From assembly GCA_932521035.1 (NCBI GenBank), contig OW051496.1, positions 9,734,001 through 9,798,000 of the forward strand: a stretch of DNA of 64,000 bases, in the 5' to 3' direction. A program made the position numbers and the translations under genes. The notes under the pieces were generated by a model that made no database searches, was not told where the DNA came from, and saw only the letters and a program-made list of their open reading frames with translations. The DNA is from Oscheius dolichura. Lineage: Eukaryota; Nematoda; Chromadorea; Rhabditida; Rhabditidae. Below are positions 22,483-33,194 of this stretch, one piece after another; position 1 is the stretch's first letter, and each line of letters opens with the position of its first letter.

Positions 22483-22882
22483 TCATATCCTCTCTTTCTT
22501 TTGCACAATCTCCTGCTCCAGCGGCTGCTCTTTAGTCTTCCTCTTCCGGTACAGACAGGGGAAGGGAAGGGCCATGTGATTGAGGTCTGACTCAGCTTGT
22601 TCCTGGACCACAAAATGAATCCGCCACATATTTTGAAATCTTTTGGACCAGTCTGCGTTATATTTATACCAGAAGGGATTCCACATCGTTTTGAAAACCT
22701 CATAGCTCTGACTTCTACAAGATTTGCTCCCGGATAAGGGGGCGACCCTTGATAAATTTGGATAATCGCAGGGTAACATGTTTCTAGCCGTCCGTGATGA
22801 ACTCTCCGGCTATCCAAGGATTGAGATTCAGGGATTGGATAGATTTTTTGGACAGTTCGACCACACTTTTGTACCAGAACAT
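22483..22882 (-). CDS. Hypothetical 114-aa protein
   Basis: Two minus-strand exons (22882-22803 and 22747-22483) join in frame across a 55-nt intron to 114 codons plus stop. The product begins MFWYKSVVELSKKSIQ, is rich in Trp, Phe and Tyr in the middle (MWNPFWYKYNADWSKRF, MWRIHFVVQEQAE) and ends in a basic, charged tail (KTKEQPLEQEIVQKKERI). The composition and clean phase argue for a real gene, but no family is recognised and a longer overlapping frame exists on the same strand. A P1 palindrome starts 30 bp upstream of the ATG. Mitochondrial or nuclear small basic protein are both possible; this is a guess. Confidence 0.42.
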
Positions 22883-22911
22883 GCTCCCCATTTGAACACT
22901 AGACTTTGGAC

Positions 22912-23065
22912 GGCTCAGTTCTCGATAGTCCGATTCCCTGCACCTGTAAAGTCTCGACAAGATAAAGTTATAAAGGCGTCACAGTTTTGTAACAATTTTG
23001 AATAAGGACGATCTTCCTGCCGATACTTTACGGGTGCAGGGGATTGGACTATTTAGAACCGAGCC
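22912..23065. repeat. P1 palindromic element
   Basis: Arms GGCTCAGTTCTCGATAGTCC...CACCTGTAAAGTCTCG and the inverted TACTTTACGGGTGCAGGGG...GAACCGAGCC. Loop orientation is reversed relative to 20703 (GTCACAGTTTTGTAAC). Confidence 0.85.
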
Positions 23066-24446
23066 CTTTGGAAAGAGTCCAGTTGGTTCAAGACCAAAAA
23101 CTCTGGTCTGGGCTCGGCTTGTAAGAAGTTTTACCGGGCAAAATCTTCTCAGAATTCAACTATCATCCTAAATTTTGTATTGTACTCTTTTGAATCGAAA
23201 TCTGGCCGAGTTCAAGCCCATATTTAGCACTTCAGGAAGAATAAATCGCCCAAAGTCGTCCTCCCGTCTTCGATTTCTAATTTTATTCTCATTACCTTCC
23301 TCCCTTCCAGCGACAGCAGCTGTAGGTGTGTGCGTGTGTGTTATTTGTCTGATTTGCCCCGGATAATCCATGCTGCCCGCTCAGAAATTATCTCAACCCA
23401 GGCTAGGCGACCTTTTCCCTGTCCTGTCCGCCTATCCAGCTGTCTCCAACCAACAGACAGCCAAAAAAGGAGAGTGGCTCTACCTGACGATCATTTCTAA
23501 TTACCCTCCTTCCCCCCGCCAGCTCTCTCCTGGGGGGTCGACAGGAAATTATCCGTTTCTCCTCGGGGGCTGCTCTCCTGCTCCCCGGCTATTGCCTGTC
23601 GCATGTGCCCCTCCCAATCTCCTCATTCTTCTCCTATTATCTCCTCCTCCAGTTGAAAATTAAAAGGTAAAAGGACCAGCGGTGGCGACATCTGTCCAGG
23701 ATGTTAGAAAGGGCCCTTTACGTGATGGATAGTTGTAATTATGGTCGGGAGGGGGTGGTGTACAGCCCGTCCCATTCGCTGTCTAAAAATCATCATCATC
23801 TTTCATGAACCTCTTACATTTTTATAGAAAGTCCACCTTTCTCCAAGAATAGGCTCCAAAATTGTCTTCCTTGCCCAGTTTTTCAGCCGTTTTACCCCAT
23901 TTAAAGACCAAAAATGGAAGACACACGACAGCGCCCTGCTTTTTCCTCGGTCACATTTTGCGACCAGCTGGGCCACAGCTGCAAGGTCATAACTGTGAAA
24001 ATTTCGACAGCAATTAGGGATAATTTTCAGGGTGACCATTAGGTGAAAAATAGCCTTCGAAGCGGAGCAAAAGGTTACTCTGAATCATTTCTTTTTAATA
24101 GATTCTGGAGGAATCCTTTCAGCGGGAACAGAGGTCAAACTATGGCCGTAAAAAGGGTGCTATGGTTTCCACAATAAGGAATCATAGTGAAAATTGGAGC
24201 AAAAGGTCAAAGGGGAGACGGATTCCTTGTGGGAAACCAGGGGATCCCCCCACTTTTTGAAATAGTCAGTGTTTACCTATTCGTCTCACCGACCTCCCAC
24301 CTCTCCATTAAAAGTGACTTCTCAAGATGGGAAACAAACCAGAAATCATAGCTCTCTGACGCCGTGGGTAATAATAACAGGGCTCATTGGCCAGCCCTTT
24401 AAATGGGGGACAGCTTTGGTCCTCCGTTAGTCAGTTGGATAAAAAC

Positions 24447-24600
24447 GGCTCGGCTTTTGATAGTCCATTCCCCTGCACCCGTAAAGTCTCGGCAGGAGGA
24501 TCCTCTTTATTCAAAAGAGTTACAAAACTGTGACGCCTTTACACCTTTCTCTTGCCGAGACTTTACGGGTGCAGGAGAAGGGACTATCGGGGGCCAAGCC
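24447..24600. repeat. P1 palindromic element
   Basis: GGCTCGGCTTTTGATAGTCC, CACCCGTAAAGTCTCGGC and the inverted counterpart ending GGCCAAGCC. Loop GTTACAAAACTGTGACGC. Confidence 0.85.
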
Positions 24601-25378
24601 GGATAAAGCGGTCCCCAAAAGTTTGGAAAAAAAATTTCCTCCAGAAAACGTCAGAGATCTTGTCATTTCCACAATTTCTGATCTCTAATTGCCCTCTCTA
24701 CTCCACTATATTTCCCTTTCTTATCTCCTTCTTTCTTCTACTCCCTTTCAATAGAGTTGCAATTACCCTGCCACCCTTTAATTTCTTTGTATTCATCTCT
24801 CTACTCCCTCCTAATAATCAAAAAGCTGCCCTCTTTGAGTCATAAGCCAGTATAATCATATTTATCCGGCGTACTCTTTACATTTTCCCACCATTCATTC
24901 TTTTTTTCGCGGTTTTGTGCTATTCCCACGACAAAAAGAAGGAACGCCGCCGTCCCGCGCTTTCTGATTCATATTCTCTGGTCCCTCTCTTTCCTGCGCT
25001 TTCAATCTATGCTTTCTTCTCCATTCCTACAATACAAAAAAAGCATAAGAAACCACAAAACGAGAAGGCGATTAATCGATAGAAGGAAGCAGGGGACGGT
25101 AGAGACTGATTTTCATGCTTTTCCACGTCCTTTTGCCCTTTGCCCGGGACTAAAACTAAAACAGGGAAGCGGGAAAGGGGGAGGAGGAAGTTAACTAAAA
25201 TATGCGGCCAAAAAACCACCCAGTTATCAAAGATTTATCGGTGATTTCATCTGAACCACTGGATGCTCCCACTGAAAATTTCCTGCGACTCTTTTGACTT
25301 TCCAATCCTTGATTTTGATCCATAGAATAAGGCCTAGAGGAAGCACGAAGTAGCCGGCAAGGTGGCCCAAACGATCAT

Positions 25379-25533
25379 GGCTCGGTCCTCGACAGTCCGA
25401 TCCCCCCGGATCCGTAAAGTCTCAGCAAGACAAAGGTATAAAGGCGTCACAGTTTTGTAACAGTTTTGAATAAAGACGACCCAACTGGCGAGACTTTACG
25501 GGTGGAGGGGATCGGACTGTCGAGGACCGATCC
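25379..25533. repeat. P1 palindromic element
   Basis: GGCTCGGTCCTCGACAGTCC with inverted GGACTGTCGAGGACCGATCC. Outer arms near perfect. Loop GTCACAGTTTTGTAAC. Confidence 0.85.
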
Positions 25534-28500
25534 GGAAGATCTGCTCCGCCCTTCCGCGCTTACAGTTAAAAATGGCTGAAAATGGCATCAATCAATAGGG
25601 TGTGAGAAAGAGCGCGCGTCCAGAGCAGAGCCCCCTTTTTTCTCTGCCCCGGTCGTCTTCTCCCCGGTCGGGTCGGCCGGTCATCACCGCGACGCGACCA
25701 TTCGTCATCTGCCCCTTCCCCCAGGCGACAACACCTATTCTTATCGCGTCGAGATTCCATAATTAGATATCTTTTTCTGCCTGTCGGAATTGACCCATCT
25801 CCTTTTTTTTGAGATAAGACTACTCCCTTCCTTGCCTCGTTATTTACTTTGGATTTGTTCTCCCTCTTTGTTGCATAAAAACATCACCAAATGTCACCTA
25901 GGGGGATTAGGATTATCCAGTGCCAAGAGTTTACTAACACCTCTGGCGCCATGTTCCTTTTTGTTTCTGGTCAACAGGCGGAGAGAGCAAAGAGAGCGGA
26001 ACAACTTCCGCTAGCCATTAGCACATAAACATTGTCTCTTTTTTAATGTGGGACGACAAGGGCCGGCGAGGGGGATGAGAGAGAGAATTGTTCACACGTG
26101 CTGTTAACGACACCCTCTTTGAACGGGAGGAGGAGGCAGATTTCTTGTACAGGAAAGAGGAGGGCCAAGTTTCCGATCTTCTGCCCCTCTCCCCCTATTC
26201 TCCCGGCCCAAACCCAGCCCATGACCGGGGGGTCGGTGGCGCTTGACCCAGGGTTTTAGGATCCCGAATGGATCAAATTGGCCGCTTTTTAGAAGCTCCG
26301 GTCCAACCTTCTGGCTTGTAGTGATGGTTTTAAGGTTAAATCCGGCCAGGACCCAAAAATAGCCGGCTCAAAAGAGCTCAAACTCAAAAAATCCAAAATT
26401 CGGAAAAGCCTGACCACCGGACGCTGGATTCAACTGACATGGATGCCCTCCAGCTCAACTCTGCCCGTATCCCCCTGCATTTTTGGAGTCCTACACACCA
26501 TCTTCCTCCATTTTTACTACGTTCAAATATGGTTGAATAATCCCGTCCCGCCGTTTCTCTTCCATCAAGACTCATATTTTGCCGATGATCAATCCATCGC
26601 CGTTTCCATTTTCCCCTCTTCTCTTTATAGAGAGAGAACACGCTTCGCCCGTCCTCTTTCCGTATATCTCCCTCTTAAAATCCATTAGTTTATCTCTCTC
26701 CGTAAGGGTTCTCTCTATTCATATGGAGACTGTCCGCTCGCTGGTCACTCCTCCTCCTCTCTCCTTATCGTATCGTATTCACGGTGGTCTGCACTCACCC
26801 CCCAACACAGGGCACAAAAAATCCCCGCCCATCGCTATGCCATTGTTCTCACCTGCCCTTGGTCTTCTTTTATCCGACTAGGAAGGCGAGGGAGGGAGAC
26901 TGTTGTGCTGCTCTTTTACGACTTCCGTCAGGGTGAAGGGATCACCCGAATCTCTTGGATTATCCACATAAAATTGCTATAGAGAAGGTCATATACAGTC
27001 TCTTCTTTAATCCACTGGTCCCCTTTGTACTGCTGCCCCCCGTGCCCCGCCCCGAAAAGGAGAAGTTCGTACTCATTGGTCCTCTGCTCCCCCTGCCCTT
27101 TTGCAACTATTTAAAAAGTCAGAAAGAATAAAAGAAGAGGACCACCACGCACACCACTGTTCTGTTCTTGTTCTCCTCCTCGTCGTCGTCTTTTCAAGGT
27201 CCCCAACCCAACCGGTGGAATATTTCATGGCCGTGGAGTCCACTTAGCCCTCCTAGGCTATTCTTCTCGTTCAAGACAGCCTGGGCACTGCCTGCCACTA
27301 GTCTCTCCCGCTCTCTCTTCGGTTGACCTCACCCTCTCACTCCCAGGAAGGTAGGGGACAGTCGGTTACGGTCAATTAAACACAAACAAACTCTTGTCTC
27401 TATCAATAAAAAAGGAACACAGGCGTCGTTTTCCCACCTTTTCCCAGAAACTTGGATACAGTTCATTTTACCTCCCTTTCTTGTCTAGATCGAGAATATT
27501 CAAGAAGGAAGGGCTCAGCCCCCCGACTGTCAGCTATGCGTGTCCAAGTCCACCTATTTGGACCGTGTTTGGGCTCTCCTAGTCACTCGCTCAGTCGTTG
27601 CTGCCAAACCACTGTCTCTGTTGACTGACCCCCACCACCCCGCCGCCTTGCACACTCTCTTCGCGCCTTTCATAGTCAAATTCAAGGCGGAGGGAATTGT
27701 ACAAATCTTTGAGACTTCCGTAATTTGACACATAGCCCCGCTTCCGCCCTGTGTACAGTCCCTCCCCCCATAGGGGGTATATCCCCCTGTATTCAGGGAT
27801 GACAAAAAGGATGATGTCGTATTATGTCGCCTTTTATGTACTCTCTTTTCGCCATTTTCTTACGTCATGAATAAACTTCTCTTGTGGGGAGGACGGGGGG
27901 ATTTACAGTTGACTCATAACGAACCGGCGAGAGGGGGCTAGATACGCTTTTAGTCAGACCCAATTCATGCTTGTTTCAGCCGTTTTTAGGTCTAAAATAT
28001 TGTTTAAAAACTTTAATTTTCCCCACCTTTCCAAGGTTATTTTTGTACCAGTAGTAGTCCTTATCTTCTTCATCCCCACAAATTAATCTCCCCCCTTCCG
28101 GTTAATTATTTTTAACCTATTCAAAAACTAACGTATTATTTACGTCAATTGACACCTTTGTAACCGCTGAGAATCAGATACGGACGGCTCTCACCCCTCC
28201 CCTCTCCCCAACAGGGTATGCGCAGCCTCTCAAGAAGTGCCAAGAGATCTGTTGTCTGTTGATGTTTTCGCTCTCTCGCCCCCCTCAGCCCTTCTGGGGT
28301 CATGTTTACCTACAGCCGTTACTGATAGCCCCTGCTGGTCGCCTAATGCTAATCAGGGGATCAGCAGGGGGGGGGCAGAGGTACATTGCTCCCGCCCCCT
28401 TGAGAGGGAGGGAGAGATCGGGCGGACCACCACTTGCCACCATCTATGGCCACAGGAAGGGGGAGAGTCAATATCTCCTATTCTTCTTGACAGTTTACAG

Positions 28501-28889
28501 TCCTCTCCCCCGCCCCTGCCCGCTCATTTATTCACCTCCCAACGGCTCCCCGTGTCTTCCCTTCTCCGCTGCATTCAAAATGACCCGAGTCGCACCTGCG
28601 CAAGCGGAGCAACAAAGGCATCACCGCCCATTTATAGTCCAAATAAATGGCACACTAAAACTTTCGGTCTCCCTCTTCGATTATTATCATTTGGGTCTCT
28701 GTTCTCTCCATATAAAGGGGGCCAGGCAAGGATGGTGGCTTATGTAATTGTGGTGATAGGCAGAGGAATAATTTTATGTGTGTGACCCGGAAAAGGCTAA
28801 TCTTGAATGGCCCCGCATTGTTTTTTGGACTCCCTCCTTCATTTATTAATCTAAAAAATACTCCCTTTCTTTTAAAAAGGCTTCTATAG

Positions 28890-29058
28890 TTCTGTTCCAA
28901 AAAATAGGGTTACCGCAACGAGTGGCAAAACATTCCGCGCGGGACCTTTTGAGCAAACGTGATCGGGATGTTCGATTTCTCTCGATTTTTCTTCGCCGTT
29001 TAGCCAAAAGGTCCTGAACAGACAAATGTACGGTGCTCCTATTTTTTTGGAAAGAGAT
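28890..29058. repeat. P2 inverted-repeat element
   Basis: TTCCAAAAAATAGGGTTACC ... TCTCGATTTTTCTTCGCCG ... AAATGTACGGTGCTCCTATT. Intact copy in intergenic DNA. Confidence 0.8.
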
Positions 29059-29663
29059 TATAGCTCTGTCCCCGGCCCCGATGCCCCAAATTTTCCGGGT
29101 CCCTTTGAAATCTGGCCTCCAGGTGTTGATAAGTTCGTTCCTCTCTCGTGCCCTTCTCTTTTTTCTTCCCATGATCCATCTCCTCTTCACCTTTTCCCCT
29201 CCGATTGTTGTCAGCTGGCAGTAGTTCCTGAGTGACATCCGTGTCGTATCTGTCACTGTCGGTCGCATGTTTTAAGAGACGGGTCCCTTCCCGTGTCGTC
29301 TCCCGTCTTAAAGGTATCCACCCCCACTGCTTGCCCCTTAAAACAATTGAGAGGATGGCTAACAATGGCCATTAGAACCGGGGGCGATAACTATATGTAG
29401 TGCCGGGGCCTCCCTCTCATTTTCATCTCTCTTTGTCCAGTAGTCATAACAGGATGCGTCCAAAAAAAGGAAAAAGGACCCCCAGTCCATTATTTTGTAG
29501 GAGGTCTAATCCCTTATTGTTGGTCCTTCTAGTCCGCATAGGCACGATTTATGGCATAATAGTGGGCCAGTGCCATTTTTCAGCAGGTCGTATACAAACC
29601 AACGATTATCATTTTGGCTCCCAGAAGCTGGTTTTCTTTTGCCTCCTGGTCGACCTCCTTCCC

Positions 29664-29735
29664 ATTGGCGCAGTGGTGAAGCGCGTGGGCTCATATAATA
29701 TAGACGAAAGTTCGTTCCCCCGGGGTGGCAGAACT
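29664..29735 (+). other. tRNA-like relic with CAT anticodon-like loop
   Basis: A box TGGCGCAGTGGTGAAGCGC, a GGCTCATAT loop at the anticodon position (CAT, Met-like) and B box AGTTCGTTCCCC. Stems do not close. It shares features with the relic at 30530, so a tRNA-Met-derived element is possible. Confidence 0.35.
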
Positions 29736-30529
29736 TTTTTGCTTTTTGTCTCCTCCTTCAAAAGCCTAGATATCAACTTTTGTCCCGGTTAAAAATCAAT
29801 ATAAGTGGTCATTTCCCCATTGGGGCCGATCTTCTTCACACCTTTTTAATATCCGCCGGATACAATCGCATCCTCTCGAGTATTGGGTCATTCATTCGAA
29901 ATGGGTGCAGGTGTGCCACCCGTCGTCGTCTCTCGTATCACACGTATAACCTTACGGCCCAGGGTTCCCCCTCCCATGTGACCTTTCCTCTATCCCCTCC
30001 AGACACACTGAGAGTTTCTAACTTGGCTATTCATTGAGAATGAGAACACACACTCTCGGGGAGGCCGGCTGGCTGGGTGACGGACTCCTGTCCGTTCCCC
30101 CCAGGCTCCCCTGTAAGGTCTCCTGTCCCCAAGTCAAACTTTCGCCTCTCCGCCTCCTCCTCCTCTTCTCCCGCTCCCATAGCTCGTTTGCGCTTCCCAC
30201 GGCGTATCGTCTTCCAATCCGCGCCACAGAGCACTTGGCTCTGTACTCACAGCCATCTTGGATAAATAAATTACTTCAGATTTTCACATCCGTCTCCGTT
30301 TTTTTCTTCCAGTCCCTCCATTTTCTCCCTAAAAGTCACGGGAAAGAGCGAGAGAGAGAGAAGGGGAGACTCCAATGATGTCCTAGACCCTCATTATATT
30401 TTTATTGCTTCCCAAGGCAAGATGAAAGACAAATTGGGACATGCTCTAGTCTCCATCTCCTCGTCGTTTTTTCATCCTGTCCTATTTTTTGAATGTTACT
30501 ATTTATTCCAACCGCCCGGCTCTCTTTGT

Positions 30530-30601
30530 CCTTATGGCGCAGTGGTAAAACGGCGGTACTCATGTTTTAATAACGAGGGTTCGATTCCCGCGCTGGGTTA
30601 T
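30530..30601 (+). other. tRNA-like relic with CAT anticodon-like loop
   Basis: A box TGGCGCAGTGGTAAAACGG, TACTCATGTT at the anticodon position and a good B box GGGTTCGATTCCC. The T stem mostly pairs; the acceptor and anticodon stems do not. Confidence 0.4.
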
Positions 30602-31001
30602 TTTACTTTTTACATATTTTTGCTATTTTTGAACAAAAGACAAGGTTGAATACGGTAACTTGACACATTCTGGCCCTCTATAAAGACAAAAGAGGAGCAT
30701 TCCTAGTCATCCCCCGGTCTTACTGTCCCCTCAGAAAGAATCCCGCCATTCATGGGAGCCATACAGAGAGACAGGGGACAGTGAATACGGCTTGAATAGT
30801 ACAAATCATGGGGTATTGTCTTTGGGGGAGGATGATTCACTCCCCCCGTCGTATTGGGCGTGCGTCTTTGTAGCTGTTCTTCTCCTCGCCTTCTCTTATC
30901 AGCTAGACGACTCTGTTCTGTCTAATTTGTTTCGCGCTCTTTAAACGGAAGCAAAAGTAACATCCGTTTTCTAATATCCTACCGTAGTCTTTTTATAGTT
31001 C

Positions 31002-31172
31002 TTTTCCAAAAAATAGGGGCACCGTACCGGGCGGCAAAACATTCCGCGCGGGACCTTTTGAGCAAACGTGATCGGGATTTTCGATTTATCTCCATTTTTC
31101 TTCGCCGTTTTACCAAAAGGTCCTGAAGAGACAAGTGTACGGTAATCTTATTTTTCGGATAAAGACTAGATC
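31002..31172. repeat. P2 inverted-repeat element
   Basis: TTCCAAAAAATAGGGGCACC ... CTCCATTTTTCTTCGCCG ... GTGTACGGTAATCTTATTTTT. Intergenic. Confidence 0.8.
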
Positions 31173-32101
31173 GCTTACAGTCTTTTCAAGTACTCAGAAA
31201 CCAGGAATTGGCCACGAAACGAATACTTTCCTTCCTTTTTGATTTGAGACCAATTTTTGAACCTCCAGGCTAACCACAGCCTCTTTCTAACCGGATTCTA
31301 GGTGCAGAAGATCCCTGATAGTCATTTTACCCCAAAAAATCCAGGCTAAGCCCATTTTAACAAGAAATTCTCCCCTTTTTGGATATTTATCCCTTTTGGG
31401 TCAAAAAACAACTTATAAAGGAACATAAATAGCTCCTGATGCTTCCTTTCTCCATTGCAAATGGTTCCCACGCTATGATATATGGCCGTGGTTGTCAGCT
31501 ACGTTGTCTTGGACATGGAGTCCTCGTCATTTTAAGAATCAGAGACGGTTATAGCATCCCTTTCCCCCTTTTTTGCCCTATGGGTACATCCTGACTCATT
31601 TACTGACCTTACTAAACAACAAGCCTGTTTACTGGTATCTCGGCTAAATCTCTGAAAAATATGATATTTCTCGTGATTTTGCTGACTGTCCATGTCGTAT
31701 TCAACCGCCGTTTTCTCTCTTCCTCCATCCCATTTCGGTTGTTTTCTTCCTTTCCATCTTTCTTTAAATAATGTGAGACTAAAGAGCGCAGAACCCGAAA
31801 GTCAGCCGAAACTCTATTCTCTTCCTCTTATTCTCCTCAAGAGACCAGAAAATCAGACCCTTTTTTTACGGTGGTTCACTTCAAAGTTCACTTCAGTCAC
31901 TTGGTCTTGCAGCAAAAACTAGGCGGCAATTTCAATCCTTATGTTTCTAATTCGTTAGCAAACATCCTCCTCTCTCTACCGGCGTACTCTGCATAATTGA
32001 ATCCTCCCTCTATCAACAGAAGTCAATAAAGGAAGGGAAATATCTTTTCCCATACGTAATTTTGTTGTTCCGGGTAAAAAAATTCAAGGTCCGACCCTTG
32101 A

Positions 32102-32230
32102 GGCTCAGTGCCCGATAGTCCTGTCTCCTGCACCCGTAAAGTCACGGCAAGAGGATCATCTTTATTCAAAACTGTTAAAAAACTGTGATGCCTTTGTCTT
32201 GCTGAGACTTTACGGGTGCAGGAGATCGGC
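32102..32230. repeat. P1 palindromic element
   Basis: GGCTCAGTGCCCGATAGTCC, CACCCGTAAAGTCACGGC and the inverted GAGACTTTACGGGTGCAGG. The right outer arm is shortened. Confidence 0.8.
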
Positions 32231-32588
32231 TGAAAATCAAAGAACCCTGTTCTTCTAAAAGTTCCAAACCTTCTTCCTAGAATCCCCCATTATTTTCCTG
32301 TCTACTCTCTCCAATCAAAGGCGAAATGGAGAAGGGGAAAGCAAGAGAGAACTTGCTTGTTAGTTCGCTAATAATTATCCTTTCGCCCTTCGTTATAGCT
32401 AGAATTTCCCACAGTTTCCCCCTCCCGGGTAGCGGAAATGTTTTGAAGCTCGCTCTCTCTCTTCAAGTGAAAATTATAAGCGAACGGAAATGCTACAACT
32501 ATACGATTTTCTCAGGCGCTCTCTTTTCCGGTCAGGACCTCAAAACAGGTTGGGGGACAGGGAAATCAGGGCCCTATTCCATTATATC

Positions 32589-32718
32589 CCCCTGCACCCG
32601 TAAAGCCTCGGCAAGACGAAGCTATAAAGGCGTCACAGTTTTGTAACTGTTTTGAATAAAGATGATCCGCCTGCCGAGACTTTTTGGGTGCAGGGCAGAG
32701 GACTATCGATGGCCGAGC
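32589..32718. repeat. P1 palindromic element
   Basis: CACCCGTAAAGCCTCGGC and the inverted GCCGAGACTTTTTGGGTGCA. The left outer arm is diverged. Confidence 0.8.
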
Positions 32719-33185
32719 TGAAAATCAGTGTCCGTCTCCAGAATCCCAACCTTCCTTTCCTTGCAGGACCCGTCATTTCCTGCAAAAAAGGAAGAAGAGT
32801 TCCTCCTCCCCTCCCCTCACTTCTCATCCATAAGGGTTTCATTTTTCTACCAGCATGTCAGATGTTTAGTCATTCATGAGATGTCGAGAACGGAAAGACA
32901 AGAGAGAGAGAGAGAGAGGGGAGAAGAATTCACAACGGGAGCACACAACAAACTGAAAAACAACGATGGGGTTCCCTCCCCTTTCCTGGTTAATTCCACC
33001 GCTTCTAGTCAGTCAAATTTCTTATCTCCAACCGGAAATTGTTGTCGTCTTCCCCCTATTTCCCAATGTTATTGATCACAGCTGATTTGTCTTCCCCCTG
33101 TCTCTTATCTTCTTCAGCTGTTTAGGACCTCTTGGCTCCATTTTTTATACCATTCAAGGCAGATAAAAATAAGCTCATAATTTCA

Positions 33186-33187
33186 GG
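33186..33187 (+). promoter_or_regulatory. Candidate spliced-leader acceptor site
   Basis: AATTTCAG ends 8 nt before the ATG of the membrane-protein gene at 33195. Confidence 0.45.
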
Positions 33188-33194
33188 CAAAGTC

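Larger units (their letters stand above)
19931..33194. other. Gene-poor, CT-rich region of about 13 kb
   Basis: This stretch is dominated by pyrimidine-rich runs (CTCTCCCTCC style), P1 palindromes, two P2 copies, two tRNA-like relics, a TA microsatellite (20273-20290), a CA tract (21020-21037) and a GA tract (32904-32920). Apart from the 114-aa candidate at 22.5-22.9 kb I see no spliced gene. It may include long regulatory DNA or unassigned UTRs. Confidence 0.45.

Noticed and set aside
23803-24039. 78-codon minus-strand frame with a GTAAGAGG donor near its end
   Set aside because: Reasonable composition but no partner exon in phase could be found; left out as unsupported.
28237-28785. 182- and 162-codon overlapping plus-strand frames
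   Set aside because: Pyrimidine-rich, Pro/Ser/Leu-biased in both frames, no introns or motifs.
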